64,000 bases of DNA from positions 434,001-498,000 of the forward strand of contig NZ_LFBV01000004.1 of NCBI RefSeq assembly GCF_001905345.1. Direction: 5' to 3'. The DNA is from Streptomyces uncialis. Its GTDB lineage: Bacteria; Actinomycetota; Actinomycetes; Streptomycetales; Streptomycetaceae. Under the pieces are notes generated by a model, which saw only the letters and a list, made by a program, of their open reading frames with translations, was not told where the DNA came from and ran no database searches. Positions within the stretch are counted from its first letter, which is position 1. Each line of letters begins with the position of its first letter. Made by a program: the position numbers and the translations under genes. Of this stretch, positions 52,269 to 60,829 are shown in pieces.

Positions 52269-53176
52269 CACGCCGTCCCTTCCGGTACGCCGAGACAGCG
52301 GGCGATCGCGCCGTCCAGCCGGGCCTCGATCCGCTCGGGCCGGCCGTCCGCCGCCGCGGCCAGCGCGAACCCCCGGCTGACGGTGATCCCGCCGAGGGGC
52401 CGCCACCGAAGGGCGAGTTCCCCGGCCTGCGCGGGGGAGCACAGCAGCAGGTCGCCACCGCAGAGCACCTCGGCCGCGGCGGTCGTCAGATCCGGCGCCG
52501 TGACGAGCTGCGCGGGCCGCAGCCCGACCGCGTCCCGCAGCCGGGCCAGCGGATCACGGATGTGCGGTACGTCGTCCTCCGGCTGGACCCAGATCCGCCG
52601 GGCCGGACCCGGGGACGCCCGGCCGACCCGCAGTGTCTCCAGATGGACGCGGTTGACCCCCAGGTCCAGGGCACCGGCGAGCCCGAGCGGCACGGACCAG
52701 GTCGCCTCGTCCGAGGGCACCGCGAGCAGCGCGGCCCGCACCTGCTGGGCGTGGAACAGCTCCCTGCGCCGGGCCGGACCGGCCGCCCGCAGATCGAGGG
52801 TCACCCCGTGGCCGCGCGCCTCGGCGACGAGCCGGGCCAGACCGGCCGTGGAGCAGATCCCCGGCACCGCGAGCCGCCACGGCCGACGCCGGGCGGCCTC
52901 CGCCTCGTGCAGCAGCACCTCGGCCGCCCGCACCAACTGCCGGGCCACCGGCAGCATGTCGCGGCCGAACGGGGTCAGCACGGCCCCCCGCGAGGCGCGT
53001 TCGAACAGCTGCTCACCGAAGTGCTCCTCCAGGGCCGCGACCCGGCGGCTGGCCACCGACTGGGACATCCGGGACGCGGCCGCCCCGACGGTGAACCCGC
53101 CGTGATCGCTGACACTGACGAACGCGCGGCACGCTCCCACCAGATCCACGGTCCGCACTCTATGCCGGATCGGCAT
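52268..53176 (-). CDS. blaA: LysR-family activator, BlaA-like
   Basis: A 302-residue LysR-type regulator. The HTH is ACRAFVSVSDHGGFTVGAAASRMSQSVASRRVAALEEHFGEQLFERASRG. The effector domain is Ala/Leu-rich. A start at MPIRHRVRTVDLVG is used; GTG six codons later is possible. It is divergent from the class A beta-lactamase gene across 143 bp and coupled to the BlaB-like gene. This matches the S. cacaoi blaA-blaB/blaL arrangement, where BlaA activates the lactamase gene. Confidence 0.85.
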   Translation of the reverse strand: MPIRHRVRTVDLVGACRAFVSVSDHGGFTVGAAASRMSQSVASRRVAALEEHFGEQLFERASRGAVLTPFGRDMLPVARQLVRAAEVLLHEAEAARRRPWRLAVPGICSTAGLARLVAEARGHGVTLDLRAAGPARRRELFHAQQVRAALLAVPSDEATWSVPLGLAGALDLGVNRVHLETLRVGRASPGPARRIWVQPEDDVPHIRDPLARLRDAVGLRPAQLVTAPDLTTAAAEVLCGGDLLLCSPAQAGELALRWRPLGGITVSRGFALAAAADGRPERIEARLDGAIARCLGVPEGTA

Positions 53177-53319
53177 GGAACCGCGCGGAAGCGTATTGGA
53201 CCGCATGGACCGCCGGGGGTGAGGGTGGTCCCGCGTCCCGTGACCGCCCACCGGGACGGGGCCGTCCGGCGCCCCGTCCCCCCTGCGCCCCTGCCCGGGG
53301 CACCCCGGAGGATTCGACC
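53177..53319. promoter_or_regulatory. Divergent bla promoter region
   Basis: The 143-bp gap between the LysR gene and the lactamase. A direct repeat GGACCGCATGGACCGCC near 53198 and TATTGGACC nearby are the only visible structures. It must contain both promoters and the LysR site, but no clear T-N11-A palindrome was identified. Confidence 0.4.
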
Positions 53320-54270
53320 ATGCCGCGCACCCGTGCCCGCAGCGCCGCCCTCGCCGCGCTCGCCGCACTGTCCCTCGTCCCGCTCACGGCCTGCGGCCCG
53401 GGCGGCTCCCCGCAGTCCTCGGCCCCGCCCGCCCAGCCGAACCGGACGGCACCGGCCGGCGCGAGCGACCCGGGGGCCGCCATGAAGCCGTTCGCCGACG
53501 AACTCAAGGCGCTGGAGCGGAAGTTCGACGCCCGGCTGGGTGTCCACGCCGTCGACACCGGCTCCGGACGCGAGATCGCCCACAACGACCGCGAACGGTT
53601 CCCCTACGCGTCCACGTTCAAGGCCCTCGCCGCCGGAGCCGTGCTCCGCGAGCAGTCCCCGAGCGGGATGAACCGGGTGGTCAAGTACTCCGAGGACGAC
53701 CTGATCCCGCACTCCCCGGTGACGGAGAAGCACGTCCGGACCGGGATGAGCCTGAGCGCGCTGTGCGACGCGGCGGTCCGCCACAGCGACAACGCCGCCG
53801 CCAATCTGCTGTTCGACGAGCTGGACGGCCCCGAGGGCCTGGACGAGGTACTGGAGGAGGTCGGGGACGACGTCACCCGGATGGTGCGCCGTGAGCCCGA
53901 ACTCAACCGCTGGGCACCGGGCGAGACCCGGGACACGAGCACGCCCCGGGCGCTCGCGGGCAGCCTGCGCGCGTTCGTCCTCGGGGACGCCCTCGGCAAG
54001 GACGACCGCGCGACGCTCACGAAGTGGCTGCGGACCAACACCACCGGCGACGCGCTCATCAGGGCCGGGGTGCCGGAGGGCTGGACGGTCGGGGACAAGA
54101 CCGGCACCGGGAGCCACTACGCCACCCGCAACGACATCGCGGTGGTGTGGCCCCCCGGCGGGACCCCCATCGTCATGGCGATCATGTCGAGCCGTGACGA
54201 GAAGGACGCCGTCCACGACGACAAGCTCATCGCGGAGGCGGCGTCCGTCGTCGCCGACGCGCTGACCTGA
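53320..54270 (+). CDS. blaL: Class A beta-lactamase, lipoprotein-type
   Basis: A 316-residue beta-lactamase. All class A motifs are present: STFK (YASTFKALA), SDN (HSDNAAANLL), the deacylation motif EPELN followed by the omega-loop WAPGETRDTSTP, and KTG (GDKTGTGSHYATRND). The signal peptide ends in a lipobox LTAC, so the protein may be a membrane lipoprotein. GGAGG eight bases before ATG sets the start. It is probably regulated by the divergent LysR/BlaB-like pair. The symbol follows the S. cacaoi arrangement. Confidence 0.95.
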   Translation: MPRTRARSAALAALAALSLVPLTACGPGGSPQSSAPPAQPNRTAPAGASDPGAAMKPFADELKALERKFDARLGVHAVDTGSGREIAHNDRERFPYASTFKALAAGAVLREQSPSGMNRVVKYSEDDLIPHSPVTEKHVRTGMSLSALCDAAVRHSDNAAANLLFDELDGPEGLDEVLEEVGDDVTRMVRREPELNRWAPGETRDTSTPRALAGSLRAFVLGDALGKDDRATLTKWLRTNTTGDALIRAGVPEGWTVGDKTGTGSHYATRNDIAVVWPPGGTPIVMAIMSSRDEKDAVHDDKLIAEAASVVADALT

Positions 54271-54349
54271 ATCCCGGCCCCCCGCCCGACGGCCTCGCCC
54301 CGGCCCGCGATACCGCCCCTGGGCCCATTGCGCCGCACGCGCCCGTAGC

Positions 54350-54432
54350 GCCCCGTACGAGCCGTGGCATCGCGGTACGGGCCGGTGTGCGGTACGAGCC
54401 GGCGGCGCCGTACGAGCCGGTGGCGCTGCGGC
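54350..54432. repeat. Degenerate GTACGAGCCGG repeats downstream of the beta-lactamase
   Basis: GTACGAGCCGT, GTACGGGCCGG, GTACGAGCCGG and GTACGAGCCGG recur within about 80 bp of the 230-bp gap between the convergent lactamase and secreted-protein genes. No gene is seen in the gap. Confidence 0.4.
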
Positions 54433-54501
54433 GGGACCGTCCCGCACCGGCGGCTCCCGGCCGCACCGGTCCGGCTCGTCCGCCCGGCCCGCCGGGCCCG
54501 C

Positions 54502-55209
54502 TCAGCGGTGACGGGAGTGCGGTGCGGCCGGTCGCGCCGATCCGGCCGGGGGCAGCGGCAGTTCGGTGTGCCTGACCGTGAACCCGCCGTCCGTGACCGG
54601 GGCGAACGGGGCGGGGGCCATGCAACTGCCCACGGGGGACGCCTTGAGCCCGCCCGTGGTGTCGGCCGCCACATTGACCACGCCCCAGCTGAACCCGAGC
54701 CGGTCCGGCTGTCCCTGCCGCCCCTGCTGCACGCTGACACCGAACCGCGTTCCCGGGTCGGTGACGTTCGACTTACGGACGGTCGCCGTCAGGGTGGCGG
54801 TGCCGCCCCCGGTCACCAGACAGTCCACATCGGCCACGGACCAGCCGGTCCGGCCGGTCGCCTTGACGTGGTGCGAGATCCGCACCGTGCCCCGGGCGTC
54901 CGTCGGCAGTCCCGGCAGTTCGACACCGGGCAGCGGCCGGGTGAAGGGCACCGCCTCGGCGTCCACGCTGAAACGGATCGTGTCGTCGGGCGAGTACACG
55001 TAGTCGATCCGCCCCGCACCCCGCACCCGCGCCACCCCGGCCTTCTCGTGTGCGGTGCCGGCCGTGGCGACGGACGGGGCCGTGGCCGGGGACGCGGCAC
55101 CTCGTGCCTCGGCGGTCGACGCGGCGGCCGGCGGGCCCACGGCGGCGAACCCGGCGAGCAGCGCGGTGACGCCGACAGCGGCGAGGGTACGGGCGGTGAT
55201 GACGGACAT
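54502..55209 (-). CDS. Secreted protein of unknown function
   Basis: A 235-residue exported protein. The signal peptide is clear (ITARTLAAVGVTALLAGFAAVGPPAAA). The mature part is beta-rich (RIDYVYSPDDTIRFSVDAEAV, GTVRISHHVKATGRTGWSVADVDCLVTGGG), with two Cys that could form a disulphide. GGGAG before ATG sets the start. No family is recognised; similar secreted proteins are common in Streptomyces. Confidence 0.7.
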   Translation of the reverse strand: MSVITARTLAAVGVTALLAGFAAVGPPAAASTAEARGAASPATAPSVATAGTAHEKAGVARVRGAGRIDYVYSPDDTIRFSVDAEAVPFTRPLPGVELPGLPTDARGTVRISHHVKATGRTGWSVADVDCLVTGGGTATLTATVRKSNVTDPGTRFGVSVQQGRQGQPDRLGFSWGVVNVAADTTGGLKASPVGSCMAPAPFAPVTDGGFTVRHTELPLPPAGSARPAAPHSRHR

Positions 55210-55279
55210 GGGGAACTCCCTTGGACGATGAGATGAGACGTGACGAGGCGGTGACGTGCCCGGAGGCGCCGGTACCCGA

Positions 55280-55396
55280 CGGGAACCGACCCGACCCGGA
55301 CCGGCAGGGACCCGGACCCGACAGGGACCCGCATAAGAACCCCGACCGGACCCGACAGGGACCTGACCGGACCCCGACCTGACCGGACCCGGACCG
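55280..55396. repeat. Tandem degenerate GACCGGACC/GACAGGGAC repeats
   Basis: The 350-bp leader of the secreted-protein gene contains more than ten imperfect copies of a 9-12 bp unit such as ACCCGACAGGGACC and GACCGGACCC in tandem. Beyond these repeats and the promoter of the kinase gene, nothing else is seen in the gap. Confidence 0.5.
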
Positions 55397-55560
55397 CCGT
55401 CCGCCGAACAGGAACCAGCCTCGCCCCTGCCCCGTCCCCCCGCCCATCCGCCGATCGGCACAGGAATTCCGTCCGGCGCGGACCGCTCTCCACCGTTCGG
55501 GTGAGGGTGTCAACAGCCTCTCCCTCGTACCCTGATGATCTCGGGTGACAGGGGGAGCCG

Positions 55561-56733
55561 ATGACGACGAGCGTCACCACAGCCGTCCCGTGGGGCGCGA
55601 CGGTCGCCACGACGGACGCGTTGGGGCACGCGCTGGCCGCCCTGCCCGCCCTGCCCGCGCTGGCGGCCACCGCGACCGTCGTCCTGGCCCTGGCGCGCCC
55701 CGCCCACCGCACCCGGCTGGCGCGCCCCCTCGCCCTCTGCGCGCTGCTCTCGCTGGCGCTGACGGCCGGTCACCCCCTGACCGGGGTGTCCGCGCCGGCC
55801 CGCGCGTGGTGGAGCCTCGTGGAGGCCGTCCCCCTGCTGCTGCTCATCGCCGCGGTGACCCGCTGGTCGCCGCCCCGCGCACGACGGGCCGCGGTGCCCC
55901 TGGCCTGCCTCGCGGTGGCCGTATGGCCCGCCGTCCTGATCGGCGGAGGACCGGTGGAACGCGCCGGGGCGGTGGTGTTCTGGCTGCTGCCCGCGCTCGT
56001 GGCGACGGCGTTCGGTGTCCACCAGCGGCGGCTCGCCCGGCGCCGGGCCGACGCGGTGGCCGCGGCCCGGCGCGACCAGCGGCTCCAGCTCTCCCGCGAC
56101 CTGCACGACTTCGTGGCCCATGACATCAGCGGCATCGTCGTCCAGGCACAGGCGGCCCGCTTCGTGGCCGCGCACGATCCCGGCCAGGCGGCCCTCGCCC
56201 TGGAACGCATCGAGAAGGCGGGGCTGAACGCCCTGGCCGCGATGGACCGGACGGTGGCGATGCTGCACGACGACGGGACGACGGCACAGCCGCTCCCCGG
56301 GCTCGACCGGCTGCCCGCCCTCGTCGTCGACTTCGCCTCGCCCGGTGGGGCACGGGCCCGGCTGCGGATGCCCCCGGACCTGGCCGCCGCGCTGTCCCGG
56401 GAGGCGGGCGCGGCGGTGTACCGGGTCGTGGTCGAGGCGCTGACGAACGTCCGGCGGCACGCCCCGGCGGCCACCCGCGTGGACGTCCGGCTCACCCGCA
56501 CCGCCACCACGGTCCGGCTGCGGGTGACCAACGACCGGGGCCGCACGGCACTCGCCCCGCTCCCGCGCCGGGGCACCCCCGGCGGGCTCGGTGTCCCCGC
56601 CCTGACGGAACACGTCCGCGCCCTCGGCGGCACCCTGTACGCCGGTCCGCACGGGACCGGCGGCTGGGCGCTCACCGCCGACTTCCCCGCCGCCGTGCGC
56701 GTCCCCGCCGAACCACCCCGGCCGTCCCCGTGA
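55561..56733 (+). CDS. Two-component sensor histidine kinase (NarL-partner type)
   Basis: A 390-residue kinase. The N-terminal half has about five hydrophobic segments. The HisKA_3 dimerisation box LSRDLHDFVAHDISGIVVQAQAA carries the phosphorylated His. The ATPase domain has VVEALTNVRRHAPAAT and GGLGVPALTEHVRALGG. GGGGAG upstream sets the start. It pairs with the LuxR-type response regulator 24 bp downstream. The signal is unknown. Confidence 0.92.
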   Translation: MTTSVTTAVPWGATVATTDALGHALAALPALPALAATATVVLALARPAHRTRLARPLALCALLSLALTAGHPLTGVSAPARAWWSLVEAVPLLLLIAAVTRWSPPRARRAAVPLACLAVAVWPAVLIGGGPVERAGAVVFWLLPALVATAFGVHQRRLARRRADAVAAARRDQRLQLSRDLHDFVAHDISGIVVQAQAARFVAAHDPGQAALALERIEKAGLNALAAMDRTVAMLHDDGTTAQPLPGLDRLPALVVDFASPGGARARLRMPPDLAAALSREAGAAVYRVVVEALTNVRRHAPAATRVDVRLTRTATTVRLRVTNDRGRTALAPLPRRGTPGGLGVPALTEHVRALGGTLYAGPHGTGGWALTADFPAAVRVPAEPPRPSP

Positions 56734-56757
56734 CCCGCCGCACCCGAAGGGCCCGAC

Positions 56758-57435
56758 ATGAACGCGTCCACCACCCCCACCACCCGCATCCTGCTCGCGG
56801 ACGACCAGGACGACGTCCGCAGCGGATTCCGGCTGATCCTCGACTCCCAGCCGGACATGACGGTGGTCGGTGAGGCGGCGGACGGGATCACGGCCGTCGC
56901 GCTGGCCCGCGCGCTGCGCCCCGATCTCGTCGTCGCGGACATCCGGATGCCGGGCCTGGACGGACTGGAGGTCACCCGGCGGCTCGCGGGCCCCGGCGTC
57001 ACCGACCCGGTGCGCGTCCTCGTCGTCACCACCTTCGACCACGACGACCACGTCCGCACCGCCCTGCGCGACGGCGCCTGCGGCTTCCTCCTCAAACGCT
57101 CGGGACCCGGCCTGCTGATCGAGGGGGTACGGGCCGCGATGGCCGGCGATGTGCTGATCAGCCCCCAGCTGACCGTCGGACTCCTCAAGGAGCGTGCCGC
57201 CACCGCCCCGGCCCCGCCCGTGCCGCCGCCGTCCGTCCTCACGCCCCGCGAGGAGGAGATAGCCGGGCTGGTGGCGGACGGCCTCACCAACGCGGAGATC
57301 GCCACCGAGCTGTTCATCTCCGCAGGCACGGCCAAGACCCACATCGCCAACATCCAGGCGAAGCTCAAAGTGCGCAACCGGGTCGGCATCGCCGCCTGGA
57401 CCTGGCAGCGCACCACGACCCCCGGCACGACCTGA
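56758..57435 (+). CDS. Two-component response regulator, NarL/LuxR type
   Basis: A 225-residue regulator. The receiver domain has the acidic pair (LLADDQDD), phospho-acceptor Asp in VVADIRMPGLDG, the switch Thr in VTTFDHDD and Lys in FLLKRSGP. The C-terminal LuxR-type HTH is LTPREEEIAGLVADGLTNAEIATELFISAGTAKTHIANIQAKL. It is the partner of the preceding kinase. Confidence 0.93.
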   Translation: MNASTTPTTRILLADDQDDVRSGFRLILDSQPDMTVVGEAADGITAVALARALRPDLVVADIRMPGLDGLEVTRRLAGPGVTDPVRVLVVTTFDHDDHVRTALRDGACGFLLKRSGPGLLIEGVRAAMAGDVLISPQLTVGLLKERAATAPAPPVPPPSVLTPREEEIAGLVADGLTNAEIATELFISAGTAKTHIANIQAKLKVRNRVGIAAWTWQRTTTPGTT

Positions 57436-57706
57436 CCCGGCGCACGGCCTCACCGCGCGAGACCCGCCCCGTCCCCCGCCGCCACGCGCCCCCAGGACCC
57501 GGCCACGGCCCCGGTGACGACCGCCCTGTGACCGGAATCTCAGAGCCATCCGTCATCCGGCCACTTCACGATCGATACACGGTCTCCGTACGGCGGATGG
57601 GTGGCTGTCGCACAGTGGGCCCGGCGGGCCGGGCGGTCCGGCCGACAAGCCCGGCAGGGCAGGATGGAGGACCGGTGACAGGCGTCGTACGTGGGGAAGG
57701 CCCGCA

Positions 57707-58462
57707 GTGAGCACAGAAGCGCAGACGGACGCCGGGCACGGTGCCGAGCCGTCCGAGCGGGAGCCCGTCATCCTGCTGGTCGAGGACGACGAGGTGATCC
57801 GTACCTCGGTCTCCATGGCGCTGGAACGTTACGGCTACCGGCTGCTGTCCGCCGCCGACGGCCTCACCGGGCTGGAGATGTTCCGCGAGCACACCCCCGA
57901 CCTGCTGCTGCTGGACGTGATGCTGCCCGAGCTGGACGGCATCGGCCTGTGCCGCCGGGTACGGGAGTCCAGCCAGGCCCCCATCCTGATGATGTCCGCG
58001 CGCGGTGACTCCCTGGACGTGGTGTCGGGCCTGGAGGCGGGGGCCGACGACTACGTGGTGAAGCCCGTCGACACCCCGGTCCTGGTCGCACGCATCCGCG
58101 CCCTGCTCCGCCGGACCACCTTCACCCCGGACCCCGCCGAGGAACTGTCGCCGACGGCCCCGGCCGACCGCGACAGGCTCGTCTTCGGCGACCTCACGGT
58201 GGACACCCGCGGCCTGGACGTGTTCCGGGCGGGGGAGCGGATCGCGCTCGCCCCCACGGAACTGCGGCTGCTGCTGGAGTTCGCGGCGCACCCCGGGATC
58301 GTCCTCGACCGCCAGACACTGCTGCGCAACGTCTGGGACTACGGCTGGGACGGCGACAGCCGGGTCGTCGACCTGTGTGTGCAGCGGCTGCGCCGGAAGA
58401 TCGGCGCGGAACGCGTCGAGACCGTCCGCGGCTTCGGCTACAAGATGCGGCGCTCACCATGA
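57707..58462 (+). CDS. Two-component response regulator, OmpR type
   Basis: A 251-residue regulator with receiver domain (VEDDEV, LLLLDVMLPELDG, MMSARG, DYVVKPVD) and an OmpR-type winged helix (ERIALAPTELRLLLEFAAHPGIVLDRQTLLRNVWDYGWDGDSRVVDLCVQRLRRKIG, read in parts). GTG start with GGGGAAGG upstream. Its stop overlaps the kinase ATG. The four-gene row that follows suggests cell-envelope sensing (inference). Confidence 0.93.
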   Translation: MSTEAQTDAGHGAEPSEREPVILLVEDDEVIRTSVSMALERYGYRLLSAADGLTGLEMFREHTPDLLLLDVMLPELDGIGLCRRVRESSQAPILMMSARGDSLDVVSGLEAGADDYVVKPVDTPVLVARIRALLRRTTFTPDPAEELSPTAPADRDRLVFGDLTVDTRGLDVFRAGERIALAPTELRLLLEFAAHPGIVLDRQTLLRNVWDYGWDGDSRVVDLCVQRLRRKIGAERVETVRGFGYKMRRSP

Positions 58463-59739
58463 CCGGTGCAAGGCACCCGTTCGCCGGGGGACCGGGGCTG
58501 TGGAGCTGGAGATCGCTGCGGTGGAAGATCGCCGCGCTGGTGATCGCCGCGTCCTGCGGTGTCGCGCTCGCCGTCGGCGGTCTGGTGCACCAGGCCACCG
58601 CGAACCGCTTCCAGAAGGAGGCCTATGGCCGGGCCGAGTTGTCACTGGAATCCTCGGTGGCCAAATACCACAGGAACGGCGGTGTGCCGCCGGAGGGCAC
58701 CGAGTACGACCAGGCGGAAATGCCGCCCGAACTGCTGAGCCGGGTGAGGAGCGAGAACGGGATCGCGTTCTGGTACGACGAGACAGAGCGCGACGGCCCG
58801 TGGCTGTGGGCCGCGCAGCCCGTCGGGGGCGGCGAGATCCTCGGCGTCACGACGCACATGGGCACCGAGGAACGGGAACTGGCGGCCCTGGACCGGACCA
58901 TCATCAAGGTCTCCGGTACCACCCTCCTGGTGATCGTCCCACTGTCCGTCCTGCTCACCGAACTGCTCAGCAGACGGCTCCGCCATGTCGCACGCACCGC
59001 CCGGCGCATCGCCGACGGTGAACTCGACGCCCGCACCGGGAAGGTCGGGCACGACGGGGACGAGGTCACCGGCATCGCGGCCGCCGTCGACTCGATGGCC
59101 CAGTCCCTCCAGCAGCGGCTCCTCGACGAACAGCGGTTCACCGCAGACGTCGCCCATGAACTGCGCACCCCGCTGATGGGCCTGGTCACCTCCACCGAAC
59201 TGCTGCCCGACGGCCCGGCCACCGAGCTCGTACGGGACCGGGTAAGTGTCTTGCGCGCACTGGTCGAGGACCTGCTGGAGATATCCCGGCTGGACGCGGG
59301 CGCCGAGGCGTCCGACGCGCGTTTCGTCCCCGTCGGCAGCGTCGTGGAGGCGTCGGTGACCCGTACCGGCGAGCCGGCCCTGACGACGGTCGTCGACAAC
59401 CGGCAGGTCTCGACCGACCCGCGCAGGCTCGACCGCATCATCGCCAACCTGGTGCTCAACGCGCACCGCCACGGCGGCGGACGCGTCGAGGTCCGGGTGG
59501 ACGGCCCGACCGTGGTGGTCCGTGACCACGGCCCCGGTTTTCCCGCCGCGCTGCTGGCGGACGGGCCGCAACGGTTCCGTACCGGCGCCTCGGAACGCGG
59601 TCACGGACACGGTCTGGGGCTGACCATCGCGGTGGGCCAGGCCCGGGTCATCGGCGCGAGCCTGGAACTCGCCAACGCCCCCGACGGCGGCGCGGTCGCC
59701 GTGCTGCGCCTGCCCGACGGGGACCGGCCGCCGGACTGA
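58459..59739 (+). CDS. Two-component sensor histidine kinase (OmpR-partner type)
   Basis: A 426-residue kinase. Two membrane helices (IAALVIAASCGVALAVGGLV and GTTLLVIVPLSVLLTELLS) flank an extracytoplasmic sensor of about 115 residues rich in acidic groups. A HAMP segment (RHVARTARRIADGELDAR) follows, then the H-box FTADVAHELRTPLMGL. The ATPase lobe has LDRIIANLVLNAHRHG and HGHGLGLTIAVG. It overlaps the regulator gene by ATGA. Confidence 0.93.
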   Translation: MTGARHPFAGGPGLWSWRSLRWKIAALVIAASCGVALAVGGLVHQATANRFQKEAYGRAELSLESSVAKYHRNGGVPPEGTEYDQAEMPPELLSRVRSENGIAFWYDETERDGPWLWAAQPVGGGEILGVTTHMGTEERELAALDRTIIKVSGTTLLVIVPLSVLLTELLSRRLRHVARTARRIADGELDARTGKVGHDGDEVTGIAAAVDSMAQSLQQRLLDEQRFTADVAHELRTPLMGLVTSTELLPDGPATELVRDRVSVLRALVEDLLEISRLDAGAEASDARFVPVGSVVEASVTRTGEPALTTVVDNRQVSTDPRRLDRIIANLVLNAHRHGGGRVEVRVDGPTVVVRDHGPGFPAALLADGPQRFRTGASERGHGHGLGLTIAVGQARVIGASLELANAPDGGAVAVLRLPDGDRPPD

Positions 59740-59857
59740 TACACGGCGGACACAGGTCCGAGCGGCGACGGACGAACCGTCTCCGCGACGCGGACACAGC
59801 CCTTCCCGAGGGTGGACGACGTACGCACCACCGCGTACCCGTCCCCCGGAGGCAGCC

Positions 59858-60829
59858 TTGCGCGTCCAGTCCGACCCCGGTCCGTTCCCCGGCCGCCGGC
59901 CACCGGCGCGGGTCCCCGCGTCCGTGCTGTGGGGCGCGGTCGCCGCGCTGCTCCTCACCCTGCTCGGCGGCTGGGCCGTCACCACCCGGGCCGGGGCGGA
60001 CCCCGCAGGGCCGGCCGCCCCCGGCCCGGCCACCGGCAGGCTGGCGCTCCCGTGGCCGATGGGCGGCCAGGCGAGCGTGGCCGACACGGGCAGCGGCAGA
60101 TCCGGGAGCAGCGGTGAGCAGAAGCCGGTGCCCATCGCCAGCGTCACCAAGGTGATGACCGCGTACGTCGTCCTCACCCGCCACCCGCTGAAGCCGGGCG
60201 AGCCCGGCCCGACCGTCACGGTCGACCAGCGGGCACAGGACGAGTCGCACTCGCTCTCGGAGTCGACCGCACGCGTGGAGGCGGGCCAGCGGCTCAACCA
60301 GCGCCAGCTGCTGGAGATGCTGCTGCTGCCCTCCGGGAACAACGTCGCCCGGCTGCTCGCCCGCTGGGACTCGGGCAGCGAGCGCGCCTTCGTCACGAGG
60401 ATGAACCGCGCCGCGGCGGACCTCGGGATGACCCGCACCACCTACACCGGCGCGAGCGGCTTCGAGCCGACGACCACGAGCACCTCCGACGATCAGCTCC
60501 GGCTCGCCCGCGCGGTCATGCGCGACCCGGTCTTCCGGGACGTCGTCGCCACCCGCGAGAGCACCATCGGCGGAGCCACGGGCACCGTCGCCAACACCAA
60601 CCGGCTGCTCGGCATCGCGGGGATCGTGGGCGGCAAGACCGGATCGAGCACGCCCGCCGGAGGCGCCCTGATGTGGGCCGCGGAGCCGGGACGCGGCGCG
60701 CGACCGGGTCTGATCCTCGGTGTCGTCCTGCACCAGCTGCCCCACACCACCCCGGCCACGGGGATGCAGGCCGCCTTCGACGCCACCGAACGGCTCGCCG
60801 TCGCGGCCCGGCAGGGCGTCCGACGATGA
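59858..60829 (+). CDS. D-alanyl-D-alanine carboxypeptidase (S11 family)
   Basis: A 323-residue penicillin-binding carboxypeptidase. One N-terminal membrane helix (VLWGAVAALLLTLLGGWAV), then SVTK (PIASVTKVMTAYV), SGN (LLLPSGNNVARLL) and KTG (VGGKTGSSTPAGG). TTG start with GGAGG six bases upstream. The family trims the terminal D-Ala of peptidoglycan stem peptides. It follows the two-component pair by 118 bp and overlaps the next gene (ATGA). Confidence 0.92.
   Translation: MRVQSDPGPFPGRRPPARVPASVLWGAVAALLLTLLGGWAVTTRAGADPAGPAAPGPATGRLALPWPMGGQASVADTGSGRSGSSGEQKPVPIASVTKVMTAYVVLTRHPLKPGEPGPTVTVDQRAQDESHSLSESTARVEAGQRLNQRQLLEMLLLPSGNNVARLLARWDSGSERAFVTRMNRAAADLGMTRTTYTGASGFEPTTTSTSDDQLRLARAVMRDPVFRDVVATRESTIGGATGTVANTNRLLGIAGIVGGKTGSSTPAGGALMWAAEPGRGARPGLILGVVLHQLPHTTPATGMQAAFDATERLAVAARQGVRR

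Noticed and set aside
57436..57706. Riboswitch or small RNA upstream of the OmpR-type regulator
   Set aside because: The 270-bp gap shows no recognisable conserved RNA structure; only an ordinary promoter region is assumed.
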